From the NCBI GenBank assembly GCA_019119415.1, contig DWXB01000011.1, forward strand, positions 1-64,000: a stretch of DNA of 64,000 nucleotides, given 5' to 3'. How positions within the stretch are numbered: the first letter of the stretch is position 1; every line of letters begins with the position of its first letter. Positions 53,367 to 62,947 of the stretch are shown here, one piece after another. The position numbers and the translations under genes were made by a program. This DNA comes from Candidatus Ligilactobacillus avistercoris. Lineage in GTDB: Bacteria; Bacillota; Bacilli; Lactobacillales; Lactobacillaceae. Below the pieces are notes generated by a model. The model was not told where the DNA came from, made no database searches, and saw nothing but the letters and a program-made list of their open reading frames with translations.

Positions 53367-54173
53367 ATGACCATCTACCGGGCAGTTGAATTTCAAGGTA
53401 TGGTTGTTTCCAGGCGGGACTACAAGGAACGGGACATGCTGGTAACGATGTATACCGACCGGTTCGGTTACCGGACCTTTTACGTGCGGGGAGCGCATAA
53501 GCGGGGCTTTCGGCTCGCCGCAGCGATTCTTCCGTTTACGTGGGGCACCTACGTCGGTAACGTCAATGATGATGGGCTATCGTATATCAATGCGGCCAAA
53601 AACCTGCAGCAGTGGGCCGGGTTGTACCAGGATATTATGTTAAACGCCTACGGTACGTATCTCCTTGAGCTGACGCAGCATGCGGTGCGGGGCGATTTAG
53701 CCCTTGCACAGCAGTGGTTTTCCCGGATTCGCCGGGCGTTAGCCATGATTGACGATGGTTTGGACCCGCAGGTGGTAACAAACATTGTTGAAGTGCAGCT
53801 GTGGCGGTGCTTTGGGGTGATGCCGCACCTGACTGATTGTGTGGTGTGCCACGAGCAAACGCCGCCGTTTGATTTTTCCTTGGAAATGGGAGGATTATTG
53901 TGTCGCCGACACTGGTCCCGGGATCCCCAGCGGTTGCGCCTCGATGCCCACACAATATATTTTTTGCGGCAGTTTACGGTACTAAACCTCGAGCGGGTAA
54001 ACCAGATTGACATCCGCCCGGCAACGAAGCGCAACCTACAACTGGTGATTGACCGCGTCTATGACCACTATGTTGACTTGCAGCTCCGTTCGCGGGAATT
54101 TTTACGCAAGATGATGGTGGCGCCAGACTTGCAGGTGCGGCGAAAAGGCGCAAATTCAGATCAGAAAAAATAG
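53367..54173 (+). CDS. recO: DNA repair protein RecO
   Basis: A 268-residue recombination mediator that loads RecA on SSB-coated DNA. The N-terminal OB fold shows FQGMVVSRRDYKERDMLVTMYT and GFRLAAAILPFTWG. The zinc-binding part has CVVCHEQTPPF and GGLLCRRHW, three Cys with a nearby His rather than four Cys. It is the last gene of this operon and is followed by a terminator. Confidence 0.94.
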   Translation: MTIYRAVEFQGMVVSRRDYKERDMLVTMYTDRFGYRTFYVRGAHKRGFRLAAAILPFTWGTYVGNVNDDGLSYINAAKNLQQWAGLYQDIMLNAYGTYLLELTQHAVRGDLALAQQWFSRIRRALAMIDDGLDPQVVTNIVEVQLWRCFGVMPHLTDCVVCHEQTPPFDFSLEMGGLLCRRHWSRDPQRLRLDAHTIYFLRQFTVLNLERVNQIDIRPATKRNLQLVIDRVYDHYVDLQLRSREFLRKMMVAPDLQVRRKGANSDQKK

Positions 54174-54203
54174 GCTGAGGATTAGACTTCCTCAGCCTGT
54201 TTT
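54173..54203. terminator. Terminator between recO and the DUF975 gene
   Basis: GGCTGAGGA-loop-TCCTCAGCC, then TGTTTT on the plus strand, directly at the recO stop and between convergent genes. Confidence 0.88.
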
Positions 54204-54214
54204 AGAATGATAAA

Positions 54215-54979
54215 CTACTTCACGGAAAAGCTAGCCGTTGTGTGAACCTGTGCATTAGTTAATCCGGTTTGGTGCTGTTTGTTGTAATCTGCCATCACGT
54301 ACTTATGGTATTCAGCCATGGTGGTAAACATGTATGGCAACGTCCAGAAAAAACCAATGCCGTAGGTGATAATGCTTAGAACAAACCATCCGAAGAATGA
54401 CAACATTAACCCCAATAATTCCCATTTATGGCCGTCCATTACTTTGCGGCTTAGGGTGATTGCTTCCCGAGCCGTCATGGGTGTTCCGTTATCGATGGCA
54501 TCCTGGATGATGTAGAGGGACTGGGAGTAGGCCAACGCCTTAATCCAGCCGGGAATAAAGAAAAGCAAGAACCAGAGAATATTAAAGACTGTGGATAAAA
54601 GCCACGTCTTAAAGAAGCGCCAACCCCGGTGGTGGATAAACTGGCTAAAGGTTGCCGCAAAAACGTTGTCTGTTTTTTTACCGTTAACAAGGTCGTAGGT
54701 GGCCGCTTGCATGCCCGTTTGAAGGAATAGTTGGACGCAGGTGATAATAAATAAAAGAATGGCTGCAATGATCATGAAGATACCAAGAAAGACATATAGG
54801 CCACCATTATCAGGATTAAAAATAAATATGGCAGGGAACGATGTAATTAATAATAATACATAGCCAGCAGCTACCATGATGTTACTTGCGATTCCAAAAA
54901 TAAGGACGGTGAGGGCGCCCCAGCCCCAGTTTCCCCGTAACTTCTCCTTGGCCGCAGTTTTTAATTCTTTCCATAACAT
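54215..54979 (-). CDS. DUF975 family membrane protein
   Basis: A 254-residue membrane protein with about six segments. The start KTAAKEKLRGNWGWGALTVLI and TAREAITLSRKVMDGHKWELLGL are hallmarks of DUF975, whose function is unknown. ATG 54979 is preceded by GGGGAG. It is a close paralogue of the next gene. The C-terminal tail, about 30 residues, is soluble. Confidence 0.82.
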   Translation of the reverse strand: MLWKELKTAAKEKLRGNWGWGALTVLIFGIASNIMVAAGYVLLLITSFPAIFIFNPDNGGLYVFLGIFMIIAAILLFIITCVQLFLQTGMQAATYDLVNGKKTDNVFAATFSQFIHHRGWRFFKTWLLSTVFNILWFLLFFIPGWIKALAYSQSLYIIQDAIDNGTPMTAREAITLSRKVMDGHKWELLGLMLSFFGWFVLSIITYGIGFFWTLPYMFTTMAEYHKYVMADYNKQHQTGLTNAQVHTTASFSVK

Positions 54980-55006
54980 AAAATTCACTCCCCATATGTA
55001 CTAAAC

Positions 55007-55042
55007 AAAACCTGTTCCAGGAAGCTCCAGAACAGGTTTTAT
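55007..55042 (-). terminator. Hairpin between the two DUF975 genes
   Basis: Minus strand AAAACCTGTTC-loop-GAACAGGTTTT then GTTT. It can end the upstream gene; it also lies just after a TATAAT box (55031-55036 region), so it may instead be the 5' end of the downstream mRNA. Confidence 0.7.
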
Positions 55043-55059
55043 TATAGTATATTAAATCA

Positions 55060-55710
55060 CTAGGCGTTAAAACTGGCCGTTTGCTGACCATCAGTTGATG
55101 TCTGCCCCTGCCGCTTTGCGTATTCGTCCATCACGTACTTGTGGTATTCGGCAAACGTGGTTTGCATGTAAGGTATCAGCCATAGTAACCCAATCCCACA
55201 GGTAAATATTGATAAGATTCCCCAACCAAGGAACGAGAGACAGAGAACGAAAAGCTCCCACTTGTGACCGTCCATTACCTTCCGGCTAAGTGTGATAGCT
55301 TCGGTGGCTGTCATTGTTTTCCCTGCATCGGCAGCATCCTGGGCAATGTAAATAACTTGGGAGTATGAGAACATCTTGATCCATCCAGGAATAACAAACA
55401 AAAGACTCCATAAAAATTGGAAAACGTAGCTCAACAGCCAGGTTTCAAAAAGCCGGCCTGCCCGTTGCCCGTTAAACTGACTAAATACAGCCATGAAGAC
55501 GTTGTCAGTTTTTTTATCATTTACTAAATCGTACATCGCTGACAATAACCCGACGGTTAAGAAGGACGAAATAAGGCAAGCAACTATCTTAAATGGAAAA
55601 ATTCCGACAAAGAAGGCAACTACGCTAAGAATCAATACGACTAACGCGCCCCAACCCCAGTTTCCGCGCAACTTTTCCTTGGCAGCGGCCTTTAAATCAG
55701 CACGTGTCAT
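55060..55710 (-). CDS. DUF975 family membrane protein, second paralogue
   Basis: A 216-residue membrane protein sharing the DUF975 start LKAAAKEKLRGNWGWGALVVLI and the central block TEAITLSRKVMDGHKWELFVL with its neighbour. It is about 38 residues shorter, mainly by lacking one hydrophobic stretch near residues 35-70. ATG 55710 follows GGAG at ten bases. The pair arose by tandem duplication. Function is unknown. Confidence 0.82.
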   Translation of the reverse strand: MTRADLKAAAKEKLRGNWGWGALVVLILSVVAFFVGIFPFKIVACLISSFLTVGLLSAMYDLVNDKKTDNVFMAVFSQFNGQRAGRLFETWLLSYVFQFLWSLLFVIPGWIKMFSYSQVIYIAQDAADAGKTMTATEAITLSRKVMDGHKWELFVLCLSFLGWGILSIFTCGIGLLWLIPYMQTTFAEYHKYVMDEYAKRQGQTSTDGQQTASFNA

Positions 55711-55797
55711 CAATCAACAACTCCTTTTATGTAATTTAAACGTTAATAATCCTATCAAATAAAGTGGGGGGGGGTCAAGGGTCGTACCTGATAAACG

Positions 55798-55826
55798 TTG
55801 ACATTGCACCGTTTTTTTACTATTCT
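55798..55826 (+). promoter_or_regulatory. glyQS promoter
   Basis: TTGACA (55798-55803) and TATTCT (55821-55826), 17 bases apart, directly upstream of the T-box leader. A run of nine G (55766-55774) lies just before it. Confidence 0.8.
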
Positions 55827-55832
55827 AGGCGG

Positions 55833-56055
55833 TGGAAAAGTTTAGTGACGACGGATGAGGATGAACGGTGTCAGCCGTACAGCGAGCCCCGGAAGTGTGA
55901 GGGGGCCGGTGAGCCGTTCGGGGCGCTTCCCGAACTAAATTAATTAAGTGCTAACGAAGATAGTTCGCTAGAAATAGGGTGGAACCGCGGTGAAAATCGT
56001 CCCTATGTGCCTGGCAAGGGCTCATGGATGATTGGGCCGCGGGTTAATTTTTATA
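55833..56055 (+). promoter_or_regulatory. Glycyl T-box riboswitch (transcription termination type)
   Basis: The T-box sequence GGGTGGAACCGCGG is at 55977-55990. Upstream lies a stem I region closed by AGTTTAG and CTAAAT, with a GGC triplet at 55922-55924 that could be the glycine specifier. Downstream, AACCGCGG and AATC-TCC-ATG blocks pair with CATGGATGATT and CCGCGGGTT to form a long terminator hairpin ending in AATTTTT near 56053. Uncharged tRNA-Gly would favour the antiterminator and allow glyQS transcription. Confidence 0.88.
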
Positions 56056-56067
56056 AGGAGGATACAA

Positions 56068-56988
56068 ATGACAGCGAAGTTATCCGTGCAGGATATCATC
56101 CTGACACTTCAGCAGTTTTGGGCGGAACAGGGATGCATGCTCATGCAGTCCTACGATACGGAAAAGGGGGCCGGAACGATGAGTCCGTACACGTTTTTAC
56201 GGGCGATTGGGCCGGAACCATGGAACGTTGCCTACGTGGAACCGTCCCGGCGGCCAGCTGATGGGCGGTATGGTGAAAACCCTAACCGGTTATACCAGCA
56301 CCACCAGTTCCAGGTGTTAATGAAGCCATCACCGCAAAACATCCAGGAGTTATACCTGCAGAGTTTACAGCGGCTGGGAATTGTGGCAACCGAACACGAT
56401 ATCCGGTTTGTCGAGGATAACTGGGAGAACCCGTCAATGGGCTGTGCCGGGGTCGGCTGGGAAGTCTGGCTGGACGGAATGGAAGTCACCCAGTTTACCT
56501 ACTTCCAGCAAGTCGGTGGCCTTGAAGTGAACCCCGTGGCCGTTGAGGTGACGTACGGGTTGGAACGGCTGTCGTCATACATTCAGGACGTCAACTCCGT
56601 CTTTGACCTTGAATGGGCGGACGGTGTTTTGTACGGCGACATCTTTAAGGAACCAGAATTTGAACACTCAACGTATTCGTTTGATGAAAGCGATCAGGAA
56701 ATGTTGCTGCAGCAGTTTGACACCTTTGAGAAGGAAGCAAAGCGGCTCTTAGAGTTAAACCTGGTTCACCCGGCATACGACTACATCTTAAAGTGTAGCC
56801 ACACATTTAACTTACTGGATGCGCGGGGGGCGGTCTCCGTTACCGAACGGGCGGGGTACCTTTCCCGGATCCGGAACATGGCACGGAAGGTCGCGCGGGT
56901 CTTTGTTGCCGAACGAAAGAAGCTCGGGTTCCCGTTGATTAAGGACGATCAGCTCCGGCAGCAGCTCTTAGCAGAGGAGGAGAAATAA
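56068..56988 (+). CDS. glyQ: Glycyl-tRNA synthetase alpha subunit
   Basis: A 306-residue class II synthetase subunit, bearing the aminoacylation site of the alpha2-beta2 bacterial enzyme. Blocks include [27 protein letters not shown] at the N-terminus, [26 protein letters not shown] near 60-85 and [13 protein letters not shown] near 170. ATG 56068 follows AAGGAGG; the upstream ATG lies inside the T-box terminator. Expression is set by the T-box. Confidence 0.97.
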   Translation: MTAKLSVQDIILTLQQFWAEQGCMLMQSYDTEKGAGTMSPYTFLRAIGPEPWNVAYVEPSRRPADGRYGENPNRLYQHHQFQVLMKPSPQNIQELYLQSLQRLGIVATEHDIRFVEDNWENPSMGCAGVGWEVWLDGMEVTQFTYFQQVGGLEVNPVAVEVTYGLERLSSYIQDVNSVFDLEWADGVLYGDIFKEPEFEHSTYSFDESDQEMLLQQFDTFEKEAKRLLELNLVHPAYDYILKCSHTFNLLDARGAVSVTERAGYLSRIRNMARKVARVFVAERKKLGFPLIKDDQLRQQLLAEEEK

Positions 56989-59066
56989 TGGCACATACGT
57001 TTTTACTTGAAATTGGGGTCGAAGAAATGCCGGCCCACGTGGTAACGCCCAGCGTTCACCAGTTAGCCGACCGAATGGCAGCCTTTCTAAAGGAACAACG
57101 GCTCGCTTACGACCAGATCGAGCAGTTTTCAACGCCCCGGCGGTTAGCCTTCAAGGTCACTGGATTAGCCGATAAGCAGGACGATATTTCAACCGAAGCG
57201 AAGGGCCCGGCTAAAAAAATTGCGCAGGATGAAGACGGAAATTGGACCAAGGCGGCCATTGGGTTCTCCCGCGGTCAGGGAATGACGCCGGATGACATCT
57301 TCTTTAAGGAATTAAAGGGCACTGAGTATGCCTACGTTAAGAAGTTCGTAGCGGGTAAGCCGGCGGCGGAGGTTCTCCAGGACATGGCACCGGTTATTAC
57401 TAAGATGAACTTCCCGACAATGATGCGGTGGGGAACGCAGGACTTTAAGTTTATCCGGCCAATCCGGTGGCTGGTGGCGCTTCTTAATGACGCGGTTGTT
57501 CCGCTGACTATTCGTGATATTTCTGCGGGGAAGGAGTCCCAGGGTCACCGGTTCCTTGGTCATCCGGTAACCATCAAGCAGGCGGCAGATTATCCGGAAG
57601 TACTTAAGGATGAGTGGGTGATTGCGGATGCAGCGGCCCGGAAGCAGATGATTACAACGCAGATTGATCAGCTCGCCCAGCAGCATGACTGGCAGATCAA
57701 CGTTGAACCTGGTCTCCTAGAAGAGGTTAATAACCTGGTTGAGTACCCGACCGTTTTTGCGGGGAACTTTGACGAAAAATACCTGCAGGTGCCGGATGCC
57801 GTATTGATTACCTCAATGCGGGACCACCAGCGGTTCTTCTACGTGACGGATCATGCTGGTAAACTGTTGCCGCACTTTGTTTCCGTGCGGAACGGGAACG
57901 CCGAGTACCTGGACAACGTGGTTGCCGGAAACGAAAAGGTGTTGACGGCCCGGCTGGAAGACGCCAAGTTCTTCTACGAAGAGGACCAGAAGACCACCAT
58001 TGCGGACTACGTTGAACAGCTTAAGAAGGTTTCGTTCCACGATAAGATTGGAACCATCTACGAGAAGATGCAGCGGGTCGACAACCTTGCCCAGCAAATC
58101 GGGCAGCAGGTCAGTTTAACGGCGGATGAGTTAGCCCACCTGCACCGCGCTGCGCAGATTTACAAGTTTGACCTGGTAACCGGGATGGTCGGTGAGTTTG
58201 CTGAGCTTCAGGGAACGATGGGTGAGATTTACGCCCGGCTTCAGGGTGAGGACGAGGCTGTCGCGGTGGCCATGCGTGAAGAATACATGCCAACCAGTGC
58301 GGATGGCGCACTGCCGCAATCCAAGGTTGGGGCGGTCCTGGCCGTTGCTGATAAGCTCGACAGTATTCAGGCCTTCTTTGCGGCGGGGATGCTTCCGAGC
58401 GGTTCGAATGACCCGTATGCTCTCCGGCGCCAGGCCCTGGGAATTATCCGGATTATCAAGGACCAGGGGTGGAACCTTGGTGCAACTGCCCTGGAAGGGT
58501 TTGTTGATCAGGCTGCTCAGCAGTTGCCAGCACTGTATAAGACGATTCCGGCAACGGGAAACCGTCAGCAGATGACTGCCTTTATGATGGACCGGGTTGC
58601 TCAGCTTCTCCACGATACTAAGTACCGCCACGATATTATTGAAACCGTTGTTGCGGGAAAGGACAACGCCTTCCCGGCCATCTTTAAGGCCGCCCAGGTT
58701 CTCAGTGACCACAGTGCGGATGCTGACTTTAAGGAAACGATTGAGGCCTTAACCCGGGTTGTTCGGTTGAGCAAGAAGGCCGGAGACTTAGCCGACTTGA
58801 CGGTTGATCCGGCATTCTTTGAGAATGATTCAGAGCGGCAGTTAAACGATGCGGTGGCGGCAATTAGCGCCGGGTTTGCCAAGCAGGATGTTGCCGGAAA
58901 GTACGCTGCTTTGGCGGGCTTGAAGGACGTTATTAGTACGTATTTTGATGCCACGATGATTATGAGTGATAACGAGCAGGTGAAGAATAATCACTTGAAG
59001 CAGTTGGTGGTAATTGCGCGGTTAACCCGGACACTTGGAGACCTGACCCAGTTAATTGTGAAGTAG
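56988..59066 (+). CDS. glyS: Glycyl-tRNA synthetase beta subunit
   Basis: A 692-residue partner of GlyQ that binds tRNA-Gly. It begins LLEIGVEEMPAHVV, with RRLAFKVTGLADKQ near 50, MRWGTQDFKFIRPIRWLV near 145, an HD-like region and a C-terminal anticodon-binding domain (DRVMVMADD-like block near 640 reads DATMIMSDNEQVKNNHL). It overlaps glyQ by one base. Confidence 0.97.
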   Translation: MAHTFLLEIGVEEMPAHVVTPSVHQLADRMAAFLKEQRLAYDQIEQFSTPRRLAFKVTGLADKQDDISTEAKGPAKKIAQDEDGNWTKAAIGFSRGQGMTPDDIFFKELKGTEYAYVKKFVAGKPAAEVLQDMAPVITKMNFPTMMRWGTQDFKFIRPIRWLVALLNDAVVPLTIRDISAGKESQGHRFLGHPVTIKQAADYPEVLKDEWVIADAAARKQMITTQIDQLAQQHDWQINVEPGLLEEVNNLVEYPTVFAGNFDEKYLQVPDAVLITSMRDHQRFFYVTDHAGKLLPHFVSVRNGNAEYLDNVVAGNEKVLTARLEDAKFFYEEDQKTTIADYVEQLKKVSFHDKIGTIYEKMQRVDNLAQQIGQQVSLTADELAHLHRAAQIYKFDLVTGMVGEFAELQGTMGEIYARLQGEDEAVAVAMREEYMPTSADGALPQSKVGAVLAVADKLDSIQAFFAAGMLPSGSNDPYALRRQALGIIRIIKDQGWNLGATALEGFVDQAAQQLPALYKTIPATGNRQQMTAFMMDRVAQLLHDTKYRHDIIETVVAGKDNAFPAIFKAAQVLSDHSADADFKETIEALTRVVRLSKKAGDLADLTVDPAFFENDSERQLNDAVAAISAGFAKQDVAGKYAALAGLKDVISTYFDATMIMSDNEQVKNNHLKQLVVIARLTRTLGDLTQLIVK

Positions 59067-59089
59067 TGGCGGCGTGATTCTAAACAGCT

Positions 59090-59120
59090 AAGGAGTGGAT
59101 TTTTAGTCCGCTCCTTTTTA
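59090..59120 (+). terminator. Terminator of glyQS
   Basis: AAGGAGTGGA-tttttag-TCCGCTCCTT followed by TTTA, 24 bases after the glyS stop. A TATAAT box for dnaG lies just beyond, at 59134-59139. Confidence 0.85.
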
Positions 59121-59178
59121 TAATAGTAGTTACTATAATTGGGTTTAGTGGCGGTATTAGCCCGGAAAGGAGGAACGC

Positions 59179-61023
59179 GTGGCACGGATACCAACAGCAG
59201 TCATTGACCGGATTCGCGACGAGGTCAACATCGTCGACGTTATTAGCAAGTACGTTCAGCTCCGAAAAGAGGGGCAAAACTGGTTTGGCCTCTGTCCGTT
59301 CCAGACGGAAAACACCCCGTCGTTTTCGGTGCGGGAGGATAAACAGTTTTACTACTGCTTCTCGTGTGGGCGCTCGGGAAACGTTTTTCGGTTTGTTCAG
59401 GAAATTGAGCACTGTTCGTTTGTCGAAGCGGTCATTAAGGTCGCTGATTTCGCCAACATTCCGCTTGATGAGCAGGTGCGCAATGCGGCTAGTAGTGGTC
59501 AAAGGACGTCCTTGTCAGGGCCCGACCAACGCCTGCGCAAGATGTATGCAGTGGCCGATGACCTCTATCACCACGTGCTGGTGAATACGGCCTTAGGAGA
59601 ACCGGCCCTGCAGTACGTGCATGAACGGCACCTTGATGATGAAATTATCGAAGAGTTCCATCTTGGGTTTGCCCCAACAGCCAAGCAGGACCTGCTCGTG
59701 GAGGTTTTACACGAACAGGGGTTTAAGGATGACGAAATGCGCAAGTCCGGCCTCTTTGTGACTGGCCGGGACGGGAAGTTACGGGACCGGTTCCTTGGCC
59801 GGGTGATGTTCCCTCTGCGCAATGAAAACGGCTACGTAATCGCCTTTTCTGGCCGAATTTTGGAGAAAGCGCCCAACACCCCGAAGTACCTCAACTCACC
59901 GGAAACACCGCTCTTTAATAAGCGCCGGGTGCTCTTTAACCTGGATAAGGCCCGGGAAGCAATCCGGCAGGGCGGTGGAGTAATCTTGTTTGAAGGGTTT
60001 ATGGACGTAATTGCCGCTTACCGGGCGGGAGTTAAAAACGGGGTTGCATCGATGGGGACCAGCCTGACAAACGAGCAGGTGGCCGTCCTTCAGCGCCTTA
60101 CGACAACGATTAACGTGTGTTATGACGGTGATGAAGCGGGACAACGGGCAATTAACCGTGCACTTGGATTAATGCTGCCGGTGAAGGGGCTTCAGCTGGG
60201 AGTGATTACGTTACCGGCGGGTTTGGACCCGGATGAGTACCTTCAAAAGTACGGGGCGGAAAAGTTCCAGCACACGTTGACGACTACCCGTGAAAGTCCG
60301 CTGGCGTTCTTCATGCGGTATTACCGGCAAGGACGTAATTTGGCGAACGAAACGGATCAGTTAGCGTACTTGCAGGACGTGTTGCGGGCAATTGCTCAGG
60401 TGGACAACCAGATGGAGGTTGACCTGTACCTGGGGCGGCTGTCCAAGGAATTCCACCTTTCCCAGGAACAGCTCGCCTTGCAGTTGGCGGGGATTCGCCA
60501 GCAGGCGGGCGCTCAGCGGCAAGAAGAACGCCAAGAAGCACCACGGGAGTTTGCACAGCAGTATGCCGCAGCCCCCACACAACGGGAAAAGCTTTCGCGG
60601 ACCGAACGGGCGGAACGGTTGTTACTCCACCGGATGTTTACTGACGATGCGATTCGGGAGCGGATTTTTGCGGATGACACGTTTACGTTTCCGCACGAGG
60701 TCTACGAAGAAATCTACGTTCATTTTCAGGGGTATTTCCAGGACCGTAAGGAGTTTAACGTTGCTGATTTTCTCACGCTGGTGGCTGATCAGCGGCTTGC
60801 CCGGGTAATTAATGCGATCGAAATGGCGCATTACCCGGAGCCAGCACCGGACGGGGAAGTCGATGATTGCCTTGCGGTCATTAAACATGACTACCCGATA
60901 AAGGAAAAAGTTGATAAAATAAAACAGGAGATTGCTGATGCCAAGCGGGCGAATGACCAGGACAGGATTGTGATGCTTCTTACGTCGCTGGTTAAGCTTC
61001 GGCAGCAGGAACAAGATGAATAG
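59179..61023 (+). CDS. dnaG: DNA primase, with altered zinc-finger ligand
   Basis: A 614-residue primase making RNA primers at the replication fork. The N-terminal zinc domain reads CPFQTENTPSFSV then YYCFSCGRSGNVF: Cys39, Gln42, Cys60, Cys63. The usual second ligand is His. The TOPRIM core has FEGFMDVIAAYRAG near 272 and CYDGDEAGQRA near 315; the C-terminal part binds helicase. The start is GTG with AAAGGAGG. It heads the macromolecular-synthesis operon with rpoD. Confidence 0.95.
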   Translation: MARIPTAVIDRIRDEVNIVDVISKYVQLRKEGQNWFGLCPFQTENTPSFSVREDKQFYYCFSCGRSGNVFRFVQEIEHCSFVEAVIKVADFANIPLDEQVRNAASSGQRTSLSGPDQRLRKMYAVADDLYHHVLVNTALGEPALQYVHERHLDDEIIEEFHLGFAPTAKQDLLVEVLHEQGFKDDEMRKSGLFVTGRDGKLRDRFLGRVMFPLRNENGYVIAFSGRILEKAPNTPKYLNSPETPLFNKRRVLFNLDKAREAIRQGGGVILFEGFMDVIAAYRAGVKNGVASMGTSLTNEQVAVLQRLTTTINVCYDGDEAGQRAINRALGLMLPVKGLQLGVITLPAGLDPDEYLQKYGAEKFQHTLTTTRESPLAFFMRYYRQGRNLANETDQLAYLQDVLRAIAQVDNQMEVDLYLGRLSKEFHLSQEQLALQLAGIRQQAGAQRQEERQEAPREFAQQYAAAPTQREKLSRTERAERLLLHRMFTDDAIRERIFADDTFTFPHEVYEEIYVHFQGYFQDRKEFNVADFLTLVADQRLARVINAIEMAHYPEPAPDGEVDDCLAVIKHDYPIKEKVDKIKQEIADAKRANDQDRIVMLLTSLVKLRQQEQDE

Positions 61024-61037
61024 GGAGGCTGTAAACT

Positions 61038-62162
61038 GTGGCAAAGGAGAAGAAGGACCAATTTGACAAGGTAGCCTACGAAAAGGCGATCCGGAAACTT
61101 GTCCAGAAGTATAAGAAGAGCAAGCAGATTACTTATAACCAGCTAACCGATGAACTGGCAACGCCGTTTCACCTGAATGCCACCCAGATGGATAACCTCA
61201 TCATTAAGGTGGAGGACGAGGGAATTTCCGTGGTTGATGAAAACGGGAACCCAAGTGAACAAAGCTTAAAGGCCGCAAATAGTGAAGCCGAGAAGGCCCG
61301 GAAGGACAAGAATGTTTCCGCCCCGTCAGGAGTTAAGATTAATGACCCGGTGCGGATGTACTTGAAGGAAATCGGCCGCGTTGACCTCCTAACAGCGGAT
61401 GAGGAAAAGGAATTGGCCCTCAAGATTGAAATGGGGGACGAAGAATCCAAGCAACTGTTAGCCGAAGCCAACTTGCGGCTGGTAGTGTCAATTGCTAAGC
61501 GGTACGTTGGCCGGGGCATGTCCTTCCTTGATTTGATCCAGGAAGGGAACATGGGGCTGATGAAGGCCGTTGAAAAGTTTGATTACCGGAAGGGATTCAA
61601 GTTTTCAACGTACGCCACCTGGTGGATTCGGCAGGCCATCACGCGGGCGATTGCTGACCAGGCCCGGACGATTCGGATTCCGGTTCACATGGTGGAAACA
61701 ATCAACAAGTTAATCCGGATTCAGCGGCAGATGCTCCAGGATCTCGGGCGGGAACCAATGCCGGAAGAAATTGGGTTTGAAATGGATATGCCGACCGAAA
61801 AGGTGCGGGAAATCCTGAAGATTGCCCAGGAGCCGGTGTCACTGGAAACCCCAATTGGGGAAGAGGATGATTCCCATCTTGGTGATTTCATTGAAGACCA
61901 GGACGCAACGAGCCCAGCAGAGCACGCTGCGTATGAGCTTTTAAAGGAACAGTTGGAGAATGTTTTGGACACCCTGACTGACCGGGAGGAAAACGTTTTG
62001 CGGCTGCGGTTTGGACTGGATGATGGCCGGACCCGGACCCTAGAAGAGGTTGGAAAGGCCTTTGGTGTGACGCGGGAGCGGATTCGGCAGATTGAAGCAA
62101 AGGCGCTCCGGAAGCTGCGGCACCCATCACGGTCAAAGCAGTTACGGGATTTCTTGGACTAG
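61038..62162 (+). CDS. rpoD: RNA polymerase primary sigma factor
   Basis: A 374-residue vegetative sigma-70 factor. Region 1.2 begins near [21 protein letters not shown] (about residue 98), region 2 has [24 protein letters not shown] near 190-215, and region 4 shows [33 protein letters not shown] near 330-365. The GTG start follows GGAGG. It sits 14 bases after dnaG, the conserved arrangement. Confidence 0.97.
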   Translation: MAKEKKDQFDKVAYEKAIRKLVQKYKKSKQITYNQLTDELATPFHLNATQMDNLIIKVEDEGISVVDENGNPSEQSLKAANSEAEKARKDKNVSAPSGVKINDPVRMYLKEIGRVDLLTADEEKELALKIEMGDEESKQLLAEANLRLVVSIAKRYVGRGMSFLDLIQEGNMGLMKAVEKFDYRKGFKFSTYATWWIRQAITRAIADQARTIRIPVHMVETINKLIRIQRQMLQDLGREPMPEEIGFEMDMPTEKVREILKIAQEPVSLETPIGEEDDSHLGDFIEDQDATSPAEHAAYELLKEQLENVLDTLTDREENVLRLRFGLDDGRTRTLEEVGKAFGVTRERIRQIEAKALRKLRHPSRSKQLRDFLD

Positions 62163-62187
62163 TTGGAACTAAGAATAAGATATCATG

Positions 62188-62222
62188 GTGAGGCTGAGAC
62201 GGATGTCCCAGCCTCATTCTTA
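62188..62222 (+). terminator. Terminator of dnaG-rpoD
   Basis: GAGGCTGAGAC-ggat-GTCCCAGCCTC then ATTCTT, about 30 bases after the rpoD stop. Confidence 0.8.
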
Positions 62223-62236
62223 AGGAGGATGTTAAC

Positions 62237-62947
62237 GTGGATGCACGGCACTTATCAAAGCGCTTAGCAACGGCCGCTGAGTTTGTTCCCGTAGGAGCGC
62301 GGTTAGCCGACATTGGTTCGGATCACGCATACTTACCGGCGTTTTTGGCACTTCGGGGTCGGATCGAGTACGCCGTTGCGGGGGAAGTCGTTCGCGGACC
62401 GTACCAGAACGCCTGCCGGGAGATTACGCGGGAAGGATTACAGGAAATCATTGTTCCCCGGTTGGCGGACGGCTTAGCAGCAATTAATGCGGATGACCGG
62501 ATTGATACGGTAACGATTTGTGGAATGGGGGGGCCGTTAATCCGGGATATTCTATCCGCGGGAGCACCCCAACTGCTGCACCATCCCCGGTTAATTTTAC
62601 AGCCCAACGTGGGGGAGGATAATGTTCGGCGGTGGTGCGTTCATCACGGTTATGGGATTGTTGCCGAACGAATTGTTAGGGAAGACCGCCATACCTATGA
62701 GATAATTGTGGCGGATTACGATCAGGGAATCCGGCAGCTTAGTCCGGAGGAAGAACTATTTGGCCCGTTCTTGATGCGGGAGCACGCCGCAGACTTTGTG
62801 GATAAGTGGACTCGCGAGCGCACCAAGCGGGAGCGGATTTTGCACCAGGTGCAGCAAGCGCAAACTCCCGCTGAAGACCGGATTTCCCAGCTCCAATCCC
62901 AAATTAAAATGATTACGGAGGTTGTGCCAGATGGTAACGGTAAGTGA
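62237..62947 (+). CDS. trmK: tRNA (adenine(22)-N1)-methyltransferase
   Basis: A 236-residue SAM-dependent enzyme that methylates A22 in tRNA. The SAM motif is RLADIGSDHAYLPAFLALRG near residue 22, followed by TVTICGMGGPLIRDIL near 93 and LQPNVGEDNVRRW near 120. A C-terminal coiled coil (TRERTKRERILHQVQQA) completes the family layout. GTG start with AAGGAGG. It overlaps nif3 by 17 bases. Confidence 0.93.
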   Translation: MDARHLSKRLATAAEFVPVGARLADIGSDHAYLPAFLALRGRIEYAVAGEVVRGPYQNACREITREGLQEIIVPRLADGLAAINADDRIDTVTICGMGGPLIRDILSAGAPQLLHHPRLILQPNVGEDNVRRWCVHHGYGIVAERIVREDRHTYEIIVADYDQGIRQLSPEEELFGPFLMREHAADFVDKWTRERTKRERILHQVQQAQTPAEDRISQLQSQIKMITEVVPDGNGK

